A stretch of 64,000 nucleotides of DNA from assembly GCA_963931865.1 (NCBI GenBank), contig OZ007517.1, positions 9,248,038 to 9,312,037 of the forward strand, given 5' to 3'. Positions 9,085 to 20,300 of the stretch are shown in pieces (the first letter of the stretch is position 1; the number at the start of each line of letters is the position of its first letter). The notes under the pieces are model-generated. The model searched no databases and had not been told where the DNA came from. It saw nothing but the letters and a program-made list of their open reading frames with translations. The DNA is from Axinella damicornis. Lineage: Eukaryota > Porifera > Demospongiae > Axinellida > Axinellidae. The position numbers and the translations under genes are program-made.

Positions 9085-12000
9085 ATGGAGACTGCTCACA
9101 GTAGAGTGTGGGCCCTGTTTGCAGCTGCGTGCTTCTGTGCCGTGGGGCTGGCGGATACTAACTGCAACTATGCAGACCCAGAAGGTATGAATGAATGAAT
9201 GATTATCCATTCCACCACACTTCAGATGATAGCATAACTCATAATTTGACCAACCACATCAAGGGGTGGTCACTCATGCACCGTACTTAGAACTGCGACC
9301 GGGGTTACAGTTTGTGACCGTCCAAAAACTGCCCGTGACCGCGTGACTACGCTGCTAAACTGCCGGTGACCCTGTGACTGTCGCAAAAATCCACCGTGAC
9401 TGCGTGACGTTTTGGTAGTATACGGACTAATACAGTAAGCCACACCTACATCCGCCGTATACGGGGTCACAATCGTCGGTCGGAGCTCTAAGTACGGTGC
9501 TTATTGGCGTGACCACCCCTTGCACATCCATGTTGGTGCTTTAGTACTCCGTGTATGATGTCACTTAGTCACATGACTATCTGACCACACTCACTGTGCC
9601 TCTCTTCATTACAGAGGGGAAATATTTGCTATGCGCTGAAAGTATCTCTACTGTCGAAGTTGGTTACAACACCTCCCTACAGCTTTACATCATGTACGTT
9701 TTATCTGTGGTACATAGTCCCGTTCCCAGGCCACACGGAGTAGCCTGGCCTGGGAATGAGGCTACTGTAGTACACTGTGTGTTAATCAGACACCATGGCT
9801 ATAGGAATTATTTCACACAATTTTGTGTGGCTACTGCAATTTGAGGGCGGCACTTGAGAAAGCAATTGAGCAATCGTGTGCTACAATAGAATAACCATTC
9901 AAGCAGTGGCGTAGCCAAGGGCGGGCCTGGGCGGGCACGTGCCCGGCCAATCCTATATTGTTCTTCGCACGCGCAGTGGGAAGCCACACAGTGAACACAA
10001 CAGCGGAAGCCTATCTTACGTATTCATAGTCCTGATTATGTTTTCACAGCATAGTAAGTCAATATTCATGAATCTAAAACCCATAATCAGTTTTGTAGAG
10101 CAAACTCAGCGCTATCAATAAGGCTTCTCAGTTAACTCGCGCATCTCAGGATCGGAAGTGGATCAGAGCCCGAGCTACATCATAGGCACTGACTGACCTG
10201 TCGACAGACGTGCTGTCGATAGATGGGCCTTCACCAGAACGTCTCTCTGCAGCATCGATCCTCATACATCTGGAACGCGCAGTGCAAAGCACGAAGGTGC
10301 CACGAGAGTCCATCCTGATAACTGAAAAATGAAGGCGAAAAAATTTTTCCGCGCTTTGCGCGGACTGATTGCCACTACACACCTCTATGCACTGCCTTCG
10401 GCAGCGTGCATATCAGCCCCTGTATATAGTGCCCGCCCAATTCTACATTCCTGGCTACGCCACTGCATTCAAGGCAGAAACTTATTCGCTCACAACCTTC
10501 CATTTCTTAATTTATGAGTTGTGTTGCATGCTGTGCACCTCTTACATCCAGAGATGGTATGAGTTGTGTTGCACCTCTTACATCCAGAGATGGTATGAGT
10601 TGTGTTGCACCTCTTACATCCAGAGATGGTATGAGTTGTGTTGCACCTCTTACATCCAGAGGTATGAGTTGTGTTGCACCTCTTACATCCAGAGGTATGA
10701 GTTGTGTTGCATGTTGTCACACTGTGCACCTCTTGCATCCAGAGGCCCCTATCAGAGTAACTCCACCAACCTGACTCTCCCTCTCCTGCTCAATGTCTCT
10801 GTGGACCACGCCGGGATTATAGAGGTCCCAGACCAGGTACCCAGCTCCCTCCTCCCTCTTCTTTTCCACCCCTCCCTCCCGGCCTTCTTTCCTCCCCTTC
10901 CTCCTCCCCTCCTCCTCTTTCCCCTTCCAACCCCTCCTCTTCTCTCCCTCTCTCTCCCACTCCTCTCTCCACAGTGGAAATGTTGAGGCCCCACATACCC
11001 CCCCCCCCCCCCCCCTCCCCCCCCCCCCCCCCCTTCGTTCCCCTTACTCCCCCTCCTTCCCTTCTTCCTTCCCTCCTCTTCTCCCCCTCCTCCCTCTCCC
11101 GCCTCCTCCCTCCCTCCTCCTTCCTCCTTCTTCCACCCTCCTCCCTCCTCCCTCTACCCTCTCCCTCTTCCTCCCTCACACTCCCTTCTCCCTCACACTC
11201 CCTTCTCCCTCCTCCCTCCCTCCTCTCTCTCCCTCCCTCCCTCCCTCCCTCCCTCCCTCCCTCCCTCCCTCCCTCCCTCCCTCCCTCCCTCCCTCCCTCC
11301 CTCCCTCCCTCCCTCCCCCCCTCCCCCTCTGTACGGGATTGTGTCCTAACATTTGTGTCCTGATGTGTTCATGTTAGGAATAAGGTCAAAGTTCAGTAAT
11401 TAAAATGGCTTGTACATTGTGATCATATGCACAAATAGATTTGGATTGAGAGTGGGAACTCAACTGTCCTATCCATTCATGGCATTGGTGCTGGGCGGAC
11501 ACTCATTGGATTCCAGTACGCACACAGTGAGGGGAATGGCTCCGATGCAGGACCGATTGTGAGGTATGTGGGGCGGGGTGTAGTGGTGTGGGTGTGGGGG
11601 TGAAAGGTATGTGGGGTGGGATGTAGTGGTGTGGGTGTGGGGGTGAAAGGTATGTGGGGCAGGGGGGGGGGGGGGGGGTGTAGTGGTGTGGGTGTGGGGG
11701 TGAAAGGTATGTGGGGTGGGGCGGGGTGTAGTGGTGTGGGTGTGGGGGTGAAAGGTATGTGGGGTGGGGCGGAGTGTAGTGGTGTGGGTGTGGGGGTGAA
11801 AGGTATGTGGGGTGGGGCGGAGTGTAGTGGTGTGGGTGTGGGGGTGAAAGGTATGTGAGGTGGGGCGGGGTATAGTGGTGTGGGTGTGGGGGTGAAAGGT
11901 ATGTGGGGCGGGGTATAGTGGTGTGGGTGTGGGGGTGAAAGGTATGTGGGGCGGGGTATAGTGGTGTGGGTGTGGGGGTGAAAGGTATGTGAGGTGGGGC

Positions 12001-13566
12001 GGGGTGTAGTGATGTGGGTGTGGGGTGAAAGGTATGTGGGGTGGGGCGGGGTGTAGTGGTGTGGTTGTGGGGGTGAAAGGTATGTGGGGTGGGGTATAGT
12101 GGTGTGGGTGTGGGGGTGAAAGGTATGTGAGGTGGGGCGGGGTGTAGTGGTGTGGGTGTGGGGGTGAAAGGTATGTGAGGTGGGGCGGGGTGTAGTGATG
12201 TGGTGTGGGTGTATGGGTGAGAGGTGTGTAGGTATAGTTTATGTAGTGGTGAGGGGCGTGAGGACATGAGCTCTAAGTATAGGTTGTGGGTTATGTGTTG
12301 TGTTATGTGTAGGGAATAGTCAGACCTCCCATCTCTCTTCTTCCATCTCCCTTGTCCATTCCATTCTACGTTCTATCTCCTCCTATCACCTTCTGTCTCT
12401 CTTCTTCCTCCCTTCTCCCACCCCCTCTCTCTTCTCCCCTTCTTTCCTACCCTCTCCCTTTCTCCCCTCCCTTCTCCCTTCCCCTCTCCCTTCTTCCTCT
12501 CCCTTCTTCCTTCCCCTCTCTCTTCCTTCCTCTCCTCTCCCTGTCTCCCCTCCCCTTACCATTTTCTGTCTCCCTTCTCTCCTTCCCTCTCCCTTCTCCC
12601 TTCCCTCTCCCTTCTCCCCTCCTCTCTCCCTTCTCCCCTTCTTTCCTCCCCTCTCCCTTTCTCCCCTCCCCTTACCATTTCCTGTCTCCCTTCTCTCCTT
12701 CCCTCTCCCTTCTCCGCCCTTCTGTCTCCCCCTCTCCCTATGTACATGTGTGTGCCAGGCTTGATAAGGTGAGGTGTGAGGCATCCATTGTGCACTGGCT
12801 GCCCCTCAATATCATCATTGCCATAGTCGGATGGATCTACTTTGCAGCTTGGTCTGTCTCGTTCTACCCCCAGGTGAGCTAGCCCGAAGGAGGACACACA
12901 TCGCAACACCCATTTCAGGGCCATTTGTATTCTATTCTCCCCCCTCCCACCATTCCTCTCCCCTTCCCCTCCCCCTCTACCCTTTCCCTCCCCCTCCCCC
13001 TCCCCCATTCTCCTCCCCCTCCCCTCTCCTCCCATTCCCCTCCCCCTCCCCATTCCCCTCCCCCTCTCCCCCATTCCCCTCCCCCTCCCCATTCCCCTCC
13101 CCCCATTCCCCTCTCCCCCATTCCCCTCCCCCTCCCCCCATTCCCCTCCCCCTCTCCCGCCATTCCCCTCTCCCGCCATTCCTCTCCCCATTCCCCTCCC
13201 CCTCCCCCATTCCCCTCCCCCTCCCCCATTCCCCTCCCCCTCCCCCCTCCCCCATTCCCCTCCCCCTCCCCCCTCCCCCATTCCCCTCCCCCTCCCCCCT
13301 CCCCCATTCCCCTCCCCCCTCCCCCCCCCATTCCCCTCTTCCCTCTCCTCCCATTCCCCTCTCCTCCCATTCCCCTCCCCCTCCCCATTCCCCTCCCCCT
13401 CTCCCCCATTTCCCTCCCCCATTCTCCTCTCTCTCCCACCATTCCTCTCCCCATTCCCCCCCTCCCCCATCCCCCTCCCCCTCCACCCTCCCCCATTCCC
13501 CCCCCTCCCCCATTCCCCCCCCCCCCCCCTCCCCCTCCTCCTCCCTCCCCCATTCCCCTCCCCCAT

Positions 13567-13600
<34 letters not shown>

Positions 13601-14309
13601 ATCCCCACCCTGGGAGTGAGAGTATCAGGTGAATTTGGTATTGTTGCAACAGTTTGATTTGCACTCACCAAAATTACCCGCTATGTGGTATGGTATCGTA
13701 CATGACTCTCTACCTTGGCCATCCCTTAGATTACCCGCTATGTGGTATGGTATCGTACATGACTCTCTACCTTGGCCATCCCTTAGATTATCTTGAATTT
13801 CCAGCGTCGGAGTGTGATCGGTCTGAATTTCGACTTCCTCGCGTACAACCTCACCGGATTCCTTGCCTACTTTGTGTTCAACATGGGGCTTTACTGGATC
13901 CCGGTCATCCAGGTTAGCCATTGAGCATAGTTTGGTATTTTGAAAGGAGGCGCTGGTATAAGGGAGATTATGAAAGATGGATGAACCTTGTTCCTATTTC
14001 ACCTCTCCCTTCCTCATGCCACACCCCTTTACCGTACCATTCCTCTCCCTCTCCCTTCCTCATGCCACACCCCTTTACCATACCATTCCTCTCCCTCTCC
14101 CTTCCCTCCGTTTCCCTTTCCCCTCCTTACTCCACACTACCTCTCCGTTTCCCTTTCCCATACACCCCCTCACTCTCTCCCTTCCTCATACATGTACCCC
14201 CTCCTTCCCCATATCATCCCCTCCTCCTCTCTCTTCCCCCTCCTCCCCTTCTTCTCTCCATCTCATTACCACCCCCTTCCCCATAACACGCCCTTCCTCC
14301 CCCACCCAA

Positions 14310-14388
<79 letters not shown>

Positions 14389-17300
14389 CCCCTAGCACCA
14401 GTATTTTGACAGGCATCCGGGAGGAGTGAACCCGGTCCAGCTCAACGACGTCATCTTTGCCCTACACGCCTTCGCAGCTACAGTCTTTACCATCTTCCAA
14501 TGCTTAATCTTTGAGGTGAATATGGAGCTCCCTCACCCCCCTCCCTTCCTCCTCTCCTCTCTTCTCTCCTGTCTACTCCCTCTCCCTCCCTTTCTCCTCT
14601 CCTCTCCCTATTTTCTTCCCCTCCCTCCCTTTCTCCTCTCCTCTCTCCTCTACCCCTCCTCCTCTCCTCTCTCCTCTACCCCTCCTCCTCTCCTCTCTCC
14701 TCTCCTATCTCTATTCCTTTCCGCTTTTCTCTCTCCTACATGTGTACCTTCTACCTGCTCCTCTCTCTTGTTCTCCTCTCCTTCCTCTGTCTTCGTATCA
14801 AAACGGGCGCCCACACTCACAATTGCTCCACTATTGAATTGAGAGTTTGAGTCCCTGACCTCCAGCTCTAAATGATGACCTAGCAGTAATCCTACTTCTG
14901 CCATAGGCTACTTTTCATACAAACAAATTAAGTGTGTCACCATAGCAACCTCGATTGAAGTTCTTATAAATTGCTACTAAATATAGTGACATTACATACT
15001 TTGCAATAGGTATGCACTTAGTCTATCGAGTTAGACCGATTTTCTCTCACTGAGGAAATTGGGGGTGGGGCATAGGGAATTGGCGAGAGAAAATTGGTCT
15101 AGCTTGATAGACTAGAATGCACTCAGGATCTAGTTAGCCCGACCAACTATATAGTGAGCTTGCAGGTTGAGCCTCAGCTGCTGATCAACCCCTCTTCCTA
15201 CTTCTCTGTCCTCTTTAGCGTGGGGGCCAACGTGTGTCCTACGTCGGGGTGTTCCTGTTGATCCTCATGTGGCTCACCATCGTCATCTCCCTCTTCGTGT
15301 CGGTCGGACAGAAGCTGGCTTGGTTGGACTACCTCTACGTCCTCTCCTACGTCAAGCTAGCCGTCACCCTCGTCAAGTATGTCCCCCAGGTGAGTGGTAG
15401 GCTGATCACACACGCTGTGTATGTGCGGTACATCACACAGTGTGTGACAAATCTTTGAGGGTTAACTAGCTATTGGGTCCCCAGATGACCAATCGTTGAG
15501 GGTTAACTGGCTATTGGGTCCCCACATGACAAATCTTTGAGGGTTAACTGGGTATTGGGTCCCCAGATGACCAATCATTGAGGGTATTGGGTCCCCACAT
15601 GACAAATCTTTGAGGGTTAACTGGGTATTGGGTCCCCAGATGACCAATCGTTGAGGGTATTGAGGGTATTGGGTCCCCAGTTGACAGATCGTTGAGGTTA
15701 ACTGGGTATTGGGTCCCCAGATGACCAATTGTTGAGGGTATTGGGTCCCCAGTTGACAGATCGTTGAGGGTTAACTGGGTATTGGGTCCCCAGATGACAA
15801 ATCGTTGAGGGTTAACTGGGCATCTGCATGCACAAACAGCCTTTTGTGGAACCGCCTGAGCCAGCGTGTAGATGTACATGTATATGCATGTACTGTCTGC
15901 CTTGTTCGTCTTGGTCGAGCTGGTCAGACACCAAGGATACACAGTGAAGCCAGCAAAGATAATGTCTTGTCTTGTTTGCTACATGTATACTGCCACTTGT
16001 TGCGGAGGGCGCCCTGGGTGCTCATTTCCAGACTTCTACGCCTCCCAGATTTTAATTGCCTATAGTACATGTGCACAAATACTGTAAGCAATCAAAATCT
16101 GGTGGTGTCCTAGGAATGAGGCTAGGCCAGTCCTCGGCTAGGCATGCAGCTATAGCACGTTAATTTTATACTATGCTAGGTATCTTGGGCTAGGAATGAG
16201 ATACAAAGCTGGGATTCACACCGTTGTGATCAGCATGAATGGAGCTTTCAAATGATGTCCATTTTACTGTAGATTGAATTTTGACCCAAAATCATGAAAA
16301 ACCATGGATTATAGCCTTTGGTCGACTGCGATTTTTTGGCAAAAACGTGACCAATATTAAAAATCCTTGTTAGGACATCAGTTGAATGTTCTTTTCATGC
16401 TGATCACAATGGTACATTACCTAGCTTCATATCTCATTCAAATGCATGGATACAACATGTCTTTCTTTAGACTATGGATATACGGAGTAGGAATTATACC
16501 ACTATGCTAGGTATCTTGGGCTAGGAATGAGATACAAAGCTGGGATTCACACCGTTGTGATCAGCATGAATGGAGCTTTCAAATGATGTCCATTTTACTG
16601 TAGATTGAATTTTGACCCAAAATCATAAAAAAACCATGGACTATAGCCTTTGGTTGAGTGCGATTTTTAACAAAAATGTGACCAACATTAAAAGTCATTT
16701 TTAGCACATCACTTGAACCTTCGTTGCATGCTGATCACAATGGCAAGCTTCATATCTCCTACAACATGTCTTTATTTTTAGACAATGGATATACGGAGTA
16801 AATGCATTATGGCAAGTGTTTGAGCTAGTAATACTATGCTAGGTATCTTAAGCCAGGAAGGAGATATGAAGCTGGGGTTTGCACCATTGTGATCAGCATG
16901 AATGGAGCATTCCAATGATGTCTGTTTTGCTGTAGGTTGAATTTTGACCCAAAATCGTGAAAAAACCATGGATTATAGCCTTTGGTCGACTGCGATTTTT
17001 GACAAAAATGTGGCCGAGATTAAAAGTCACTTTAAGGACATCATTCGAAAGCCCTTTGTATGCTTACCACAATGGCGCAATCCCCAGCTTCATATCTCAT
17101 TCACATACCCATACCTAGTGCAACGTTCTCTTCAAGTCTATTCCCGATTTTGGTTTGTTGTTCCATTTTTGGCTGAAATGGCTCGCTCATCAGTCACCCT
17201 GTAGAACAGGAGTGCTGTTTGGTTTAAAATCAGCATGTCAAAATGTGCCGTAATCGGTAGGAAATGGTTTCCAAAATGTGCCAATTTTGGCACAAAAACA

Positions 17301-20300
17301 TACCTCATCTATATGATGTGTCCTCTCTACATCTGCATCTCATCTCAAACCGTTGTTCTCAGGGACTCGCTTCCTCCCATTGCACTCGGGCTCAAACAAC
17401 TACGGAAACTCCCTAGTCAACTAATTGGCTAATAGCTTACTCAGCTAATCGACTAATTGAAAACTAAATGGGAAGTTTGACAGTGCTAGACAGCTTCAGC
17501 CAGCTTGACTCACAGTTCCTGTGTTGGCAGCGGAGCAGGTCCAGCAGACCCGGCTACCGCCGAACCAATGTTTGCTGCATGGCGCCAGAGCTAGAACTAG
17601 CAGAGCTCTCAGCCATCTTGTCACAACAATGTGCATGCACAGCGACTAATCGGCACGCAACAATTTTAGTCGGAAGCCTTAGTTAAGTCAATTAGTTGAC
17701 TAATGATCGTTCAGGCCTACGTTGCATCACACATTATTATTTAGATGACTATGCGAATGCAGTGTGTTCATAGCATCGTTCCCAGGCCTCTGCCCAGATT
17801 TTATCTCGCAGCAGTGGAGATTTTTTCTCCACTGCTGCGAGATGCAGAGGCCTGGGAACAAGGCTAGTGTGTTCAGGCTCCAATTATCAAGATCTGCATT
17901 GCCGAAAGCGTAATATCCTGAGGTAAAGATCTTGGCACATGTATAACAGAAGTCAGTACCCAGGCAGGGAGTCCTGTACATTGTAGTTGATGGACTGTCC
18001 TCACTACCTCCTGTACGCTTGCAGGCATGGATGAACTGTCGTCGTCGCAGCACAGTGGGGTGGAGCATTGGGAACGTCCTCCTGGACTTCACTGGGGGCT
18101 CCTTCAGCATCCTGCAGATGTTCCTCATCTCCTACAACTACGGTACGTTACCATGGCAACCTACATGATCCGGTGCAGTGGGAAATCTGATGTTTTGTAT
18201 CGTTGTAGCCCAACTGTGGGAGAAGTATAGAACTACTACATGTACGTCGACGCAGAGGTTATGCGATTTATCCTCTGCGGGAAAGTTTGGCCGAGGTGAA
18301 GCCGAGGCTAAACTTTCCCAAGGAGGATAAACCACATAACCTCCGAGTTGATGTAGTAGATCCGGCTTCTACCACAGACATAACCTCCAAGTCAAGTTAG
18401 TAGCTGGATCCGGCTGCTAGACAGCTACAACTCTCTGATTCTCAGCATAGCATGGCGATCCTTTGATGTACCACGGAGGATAAATTGGTTGTCCTCCGCT
18501 ATGACGTCATAGTGGAGGATAACCGATTTATCCTCCGCGGTACATCAAAGGAACACCCACGCACTGTGGTAGAATAACAAACTGTTCTGGATACCAGGCA
18601 CTCTTCTCCCCATACCGAGTGCCTGGGAACAAGACTAGCTTATACGTAGCTTATAGAACCTGAGTTCTGACGGCTACGGAAGGATGAATTTTGTTAGCCT
18701 GAAAAATTAACATAAAGAGCACGGTTTAGCCCACCACTTTTATTACTCCGCTGATCTGAAATTGCACAATTATGCTATCATAGCATAAAGTGGGATAACT
18801 TATGGGAAGCAGCCTGACTTCTGAGAACTGGCAATGAATTCAAACTTTCTGGTCACTCCATTCAGCCTCAGGTAGCTAGAGGCACCAGATCAGGTTTCTT
18901 CCAATGGACTGGAAGGAACCTAACTCAATATGCTCCCGTTTGGCTGCTGGGATTATAACTTGTGATGTAGTGGTGTGATTTGAACATGTGATGTGCACAT
19001 GCGATGTGGCATGTGGTATGCTGGTTCACATGCACTCTGATCAGGATGGCAGTATAGGTCTGTCCAGTGGCACTGTAATCTCCATTGACCTTTGACCTTT
19101 GTGGCTATAAAAGCTAAGAGCATTTCTCAAAGGTACTCCCATGTGATCTCCCATGTATATCCAAACATACATCATGTGACCTTTGCTAAAGGGTAAATCT
19201 GTGGGTTTTGAAATAGATCCTTCCTGTGGGGAAACCTTGTTGCTATGACAACAATGCTTGTATCCATTGGTTACCATGCAGAGTCAGTTATGAAGTAATT
19301 TGTCTATTCATGATCAGTGCAGGAGGTTTACCATTGGAGTTTCATATACTTTAGAGATGCCATCGTGTGAAGGGCAGTGTTACGTGCATGTGTAGTATTT
19401 CCCAGGCTCCCCCTGCGCAGCGGTGAAACGAGGGAGCCAGGGAATGAGGCTCCATGTGTAGTTGGCTCTCTCTGGTCTGTCTCACTAGACCTCTATTGGG
19501 TTAATGCGTGGTGCACAGTGGTACTCTATTGGGTTAATGCGTGATCACAGTGGTACTCTATTGGGTTAATGCGTGATGCACAGTGGTACTCTATTGGGTT
19601 AATGCGTGATGCACAGTGGTTCTCTATTGGGTTAATGCGTGATGCACAGTGGTTCTCTATTGGGTTAATGCGTGGTGCACAGTGGTACTCTATTGGGTTA
19701 ATGCGTGATCACAGTGGTACTCTATTGGGTTAATGCGTGGTGCACAGTGGTTCTCTATTGGGTTAATGCGTGATGCACAGTGGTTCTCTATTGGGTTAAT
19801 GCGTGGTGCACAGTGGTACTCTATTGGGTTAATGCGTGATCACAGTGGTACTCTATTGGGTTAATGCGTGGTGCACAGTGGTTCTCTATTGGGTTAATGC
19901 GTGGTGCACAGTGGTACTCTATTGGGTTAATGCGTGATGCACAGTGGTACTCTATTGGGTTAATGCGTGGTGCACAGTGGTACTCTATTGGGTTAATGCG
20001 TGGTGCACAGTGGTACTCTATTGGGTTAATGCGTGATGCACAGTGGTTCTCTATTGGGTTAATGCGTGATGCACAGTGGTACTCTATTGGGTTAATGCGT
20101 GGTGCACAGTGGTACTCTATTGGGTTAATGCGTGATGCACAGTGGTACTCTATTGGGTTAATGCGTGATGCACAGTGGTACTCTATTGGGTTAATGCGTG
20201 GTGCACAGTGGTACTCTATTGGGTTAATGCGTGATGCACAGTGGTACTCTATTGGGTTAATGCGTGGTGCACAGTGGTACTCTATTGGGTTAATGTGTGG

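Noticed and set aside
10369..10986. Long frame leading into cystinosin exon 3
   Set aside because: The upstream part is the acceptor array and the end of a MITE. Phase joining with exon 2 requires the acceptor at 10742.
11503..12267. 254-residue proline/histidine/threonine-rich frame on minus
   Set aside because: It overlaps cystinosin exon 4 and the donor array on the opposite strand and has only repeat content.
12556..13671. Glycine/arginine-rich and proline/serine-rich long open frames
   Set aside because: They are translations of pyrimidine-rich low-complexity sequence in cystinosin introns 4 and 5.
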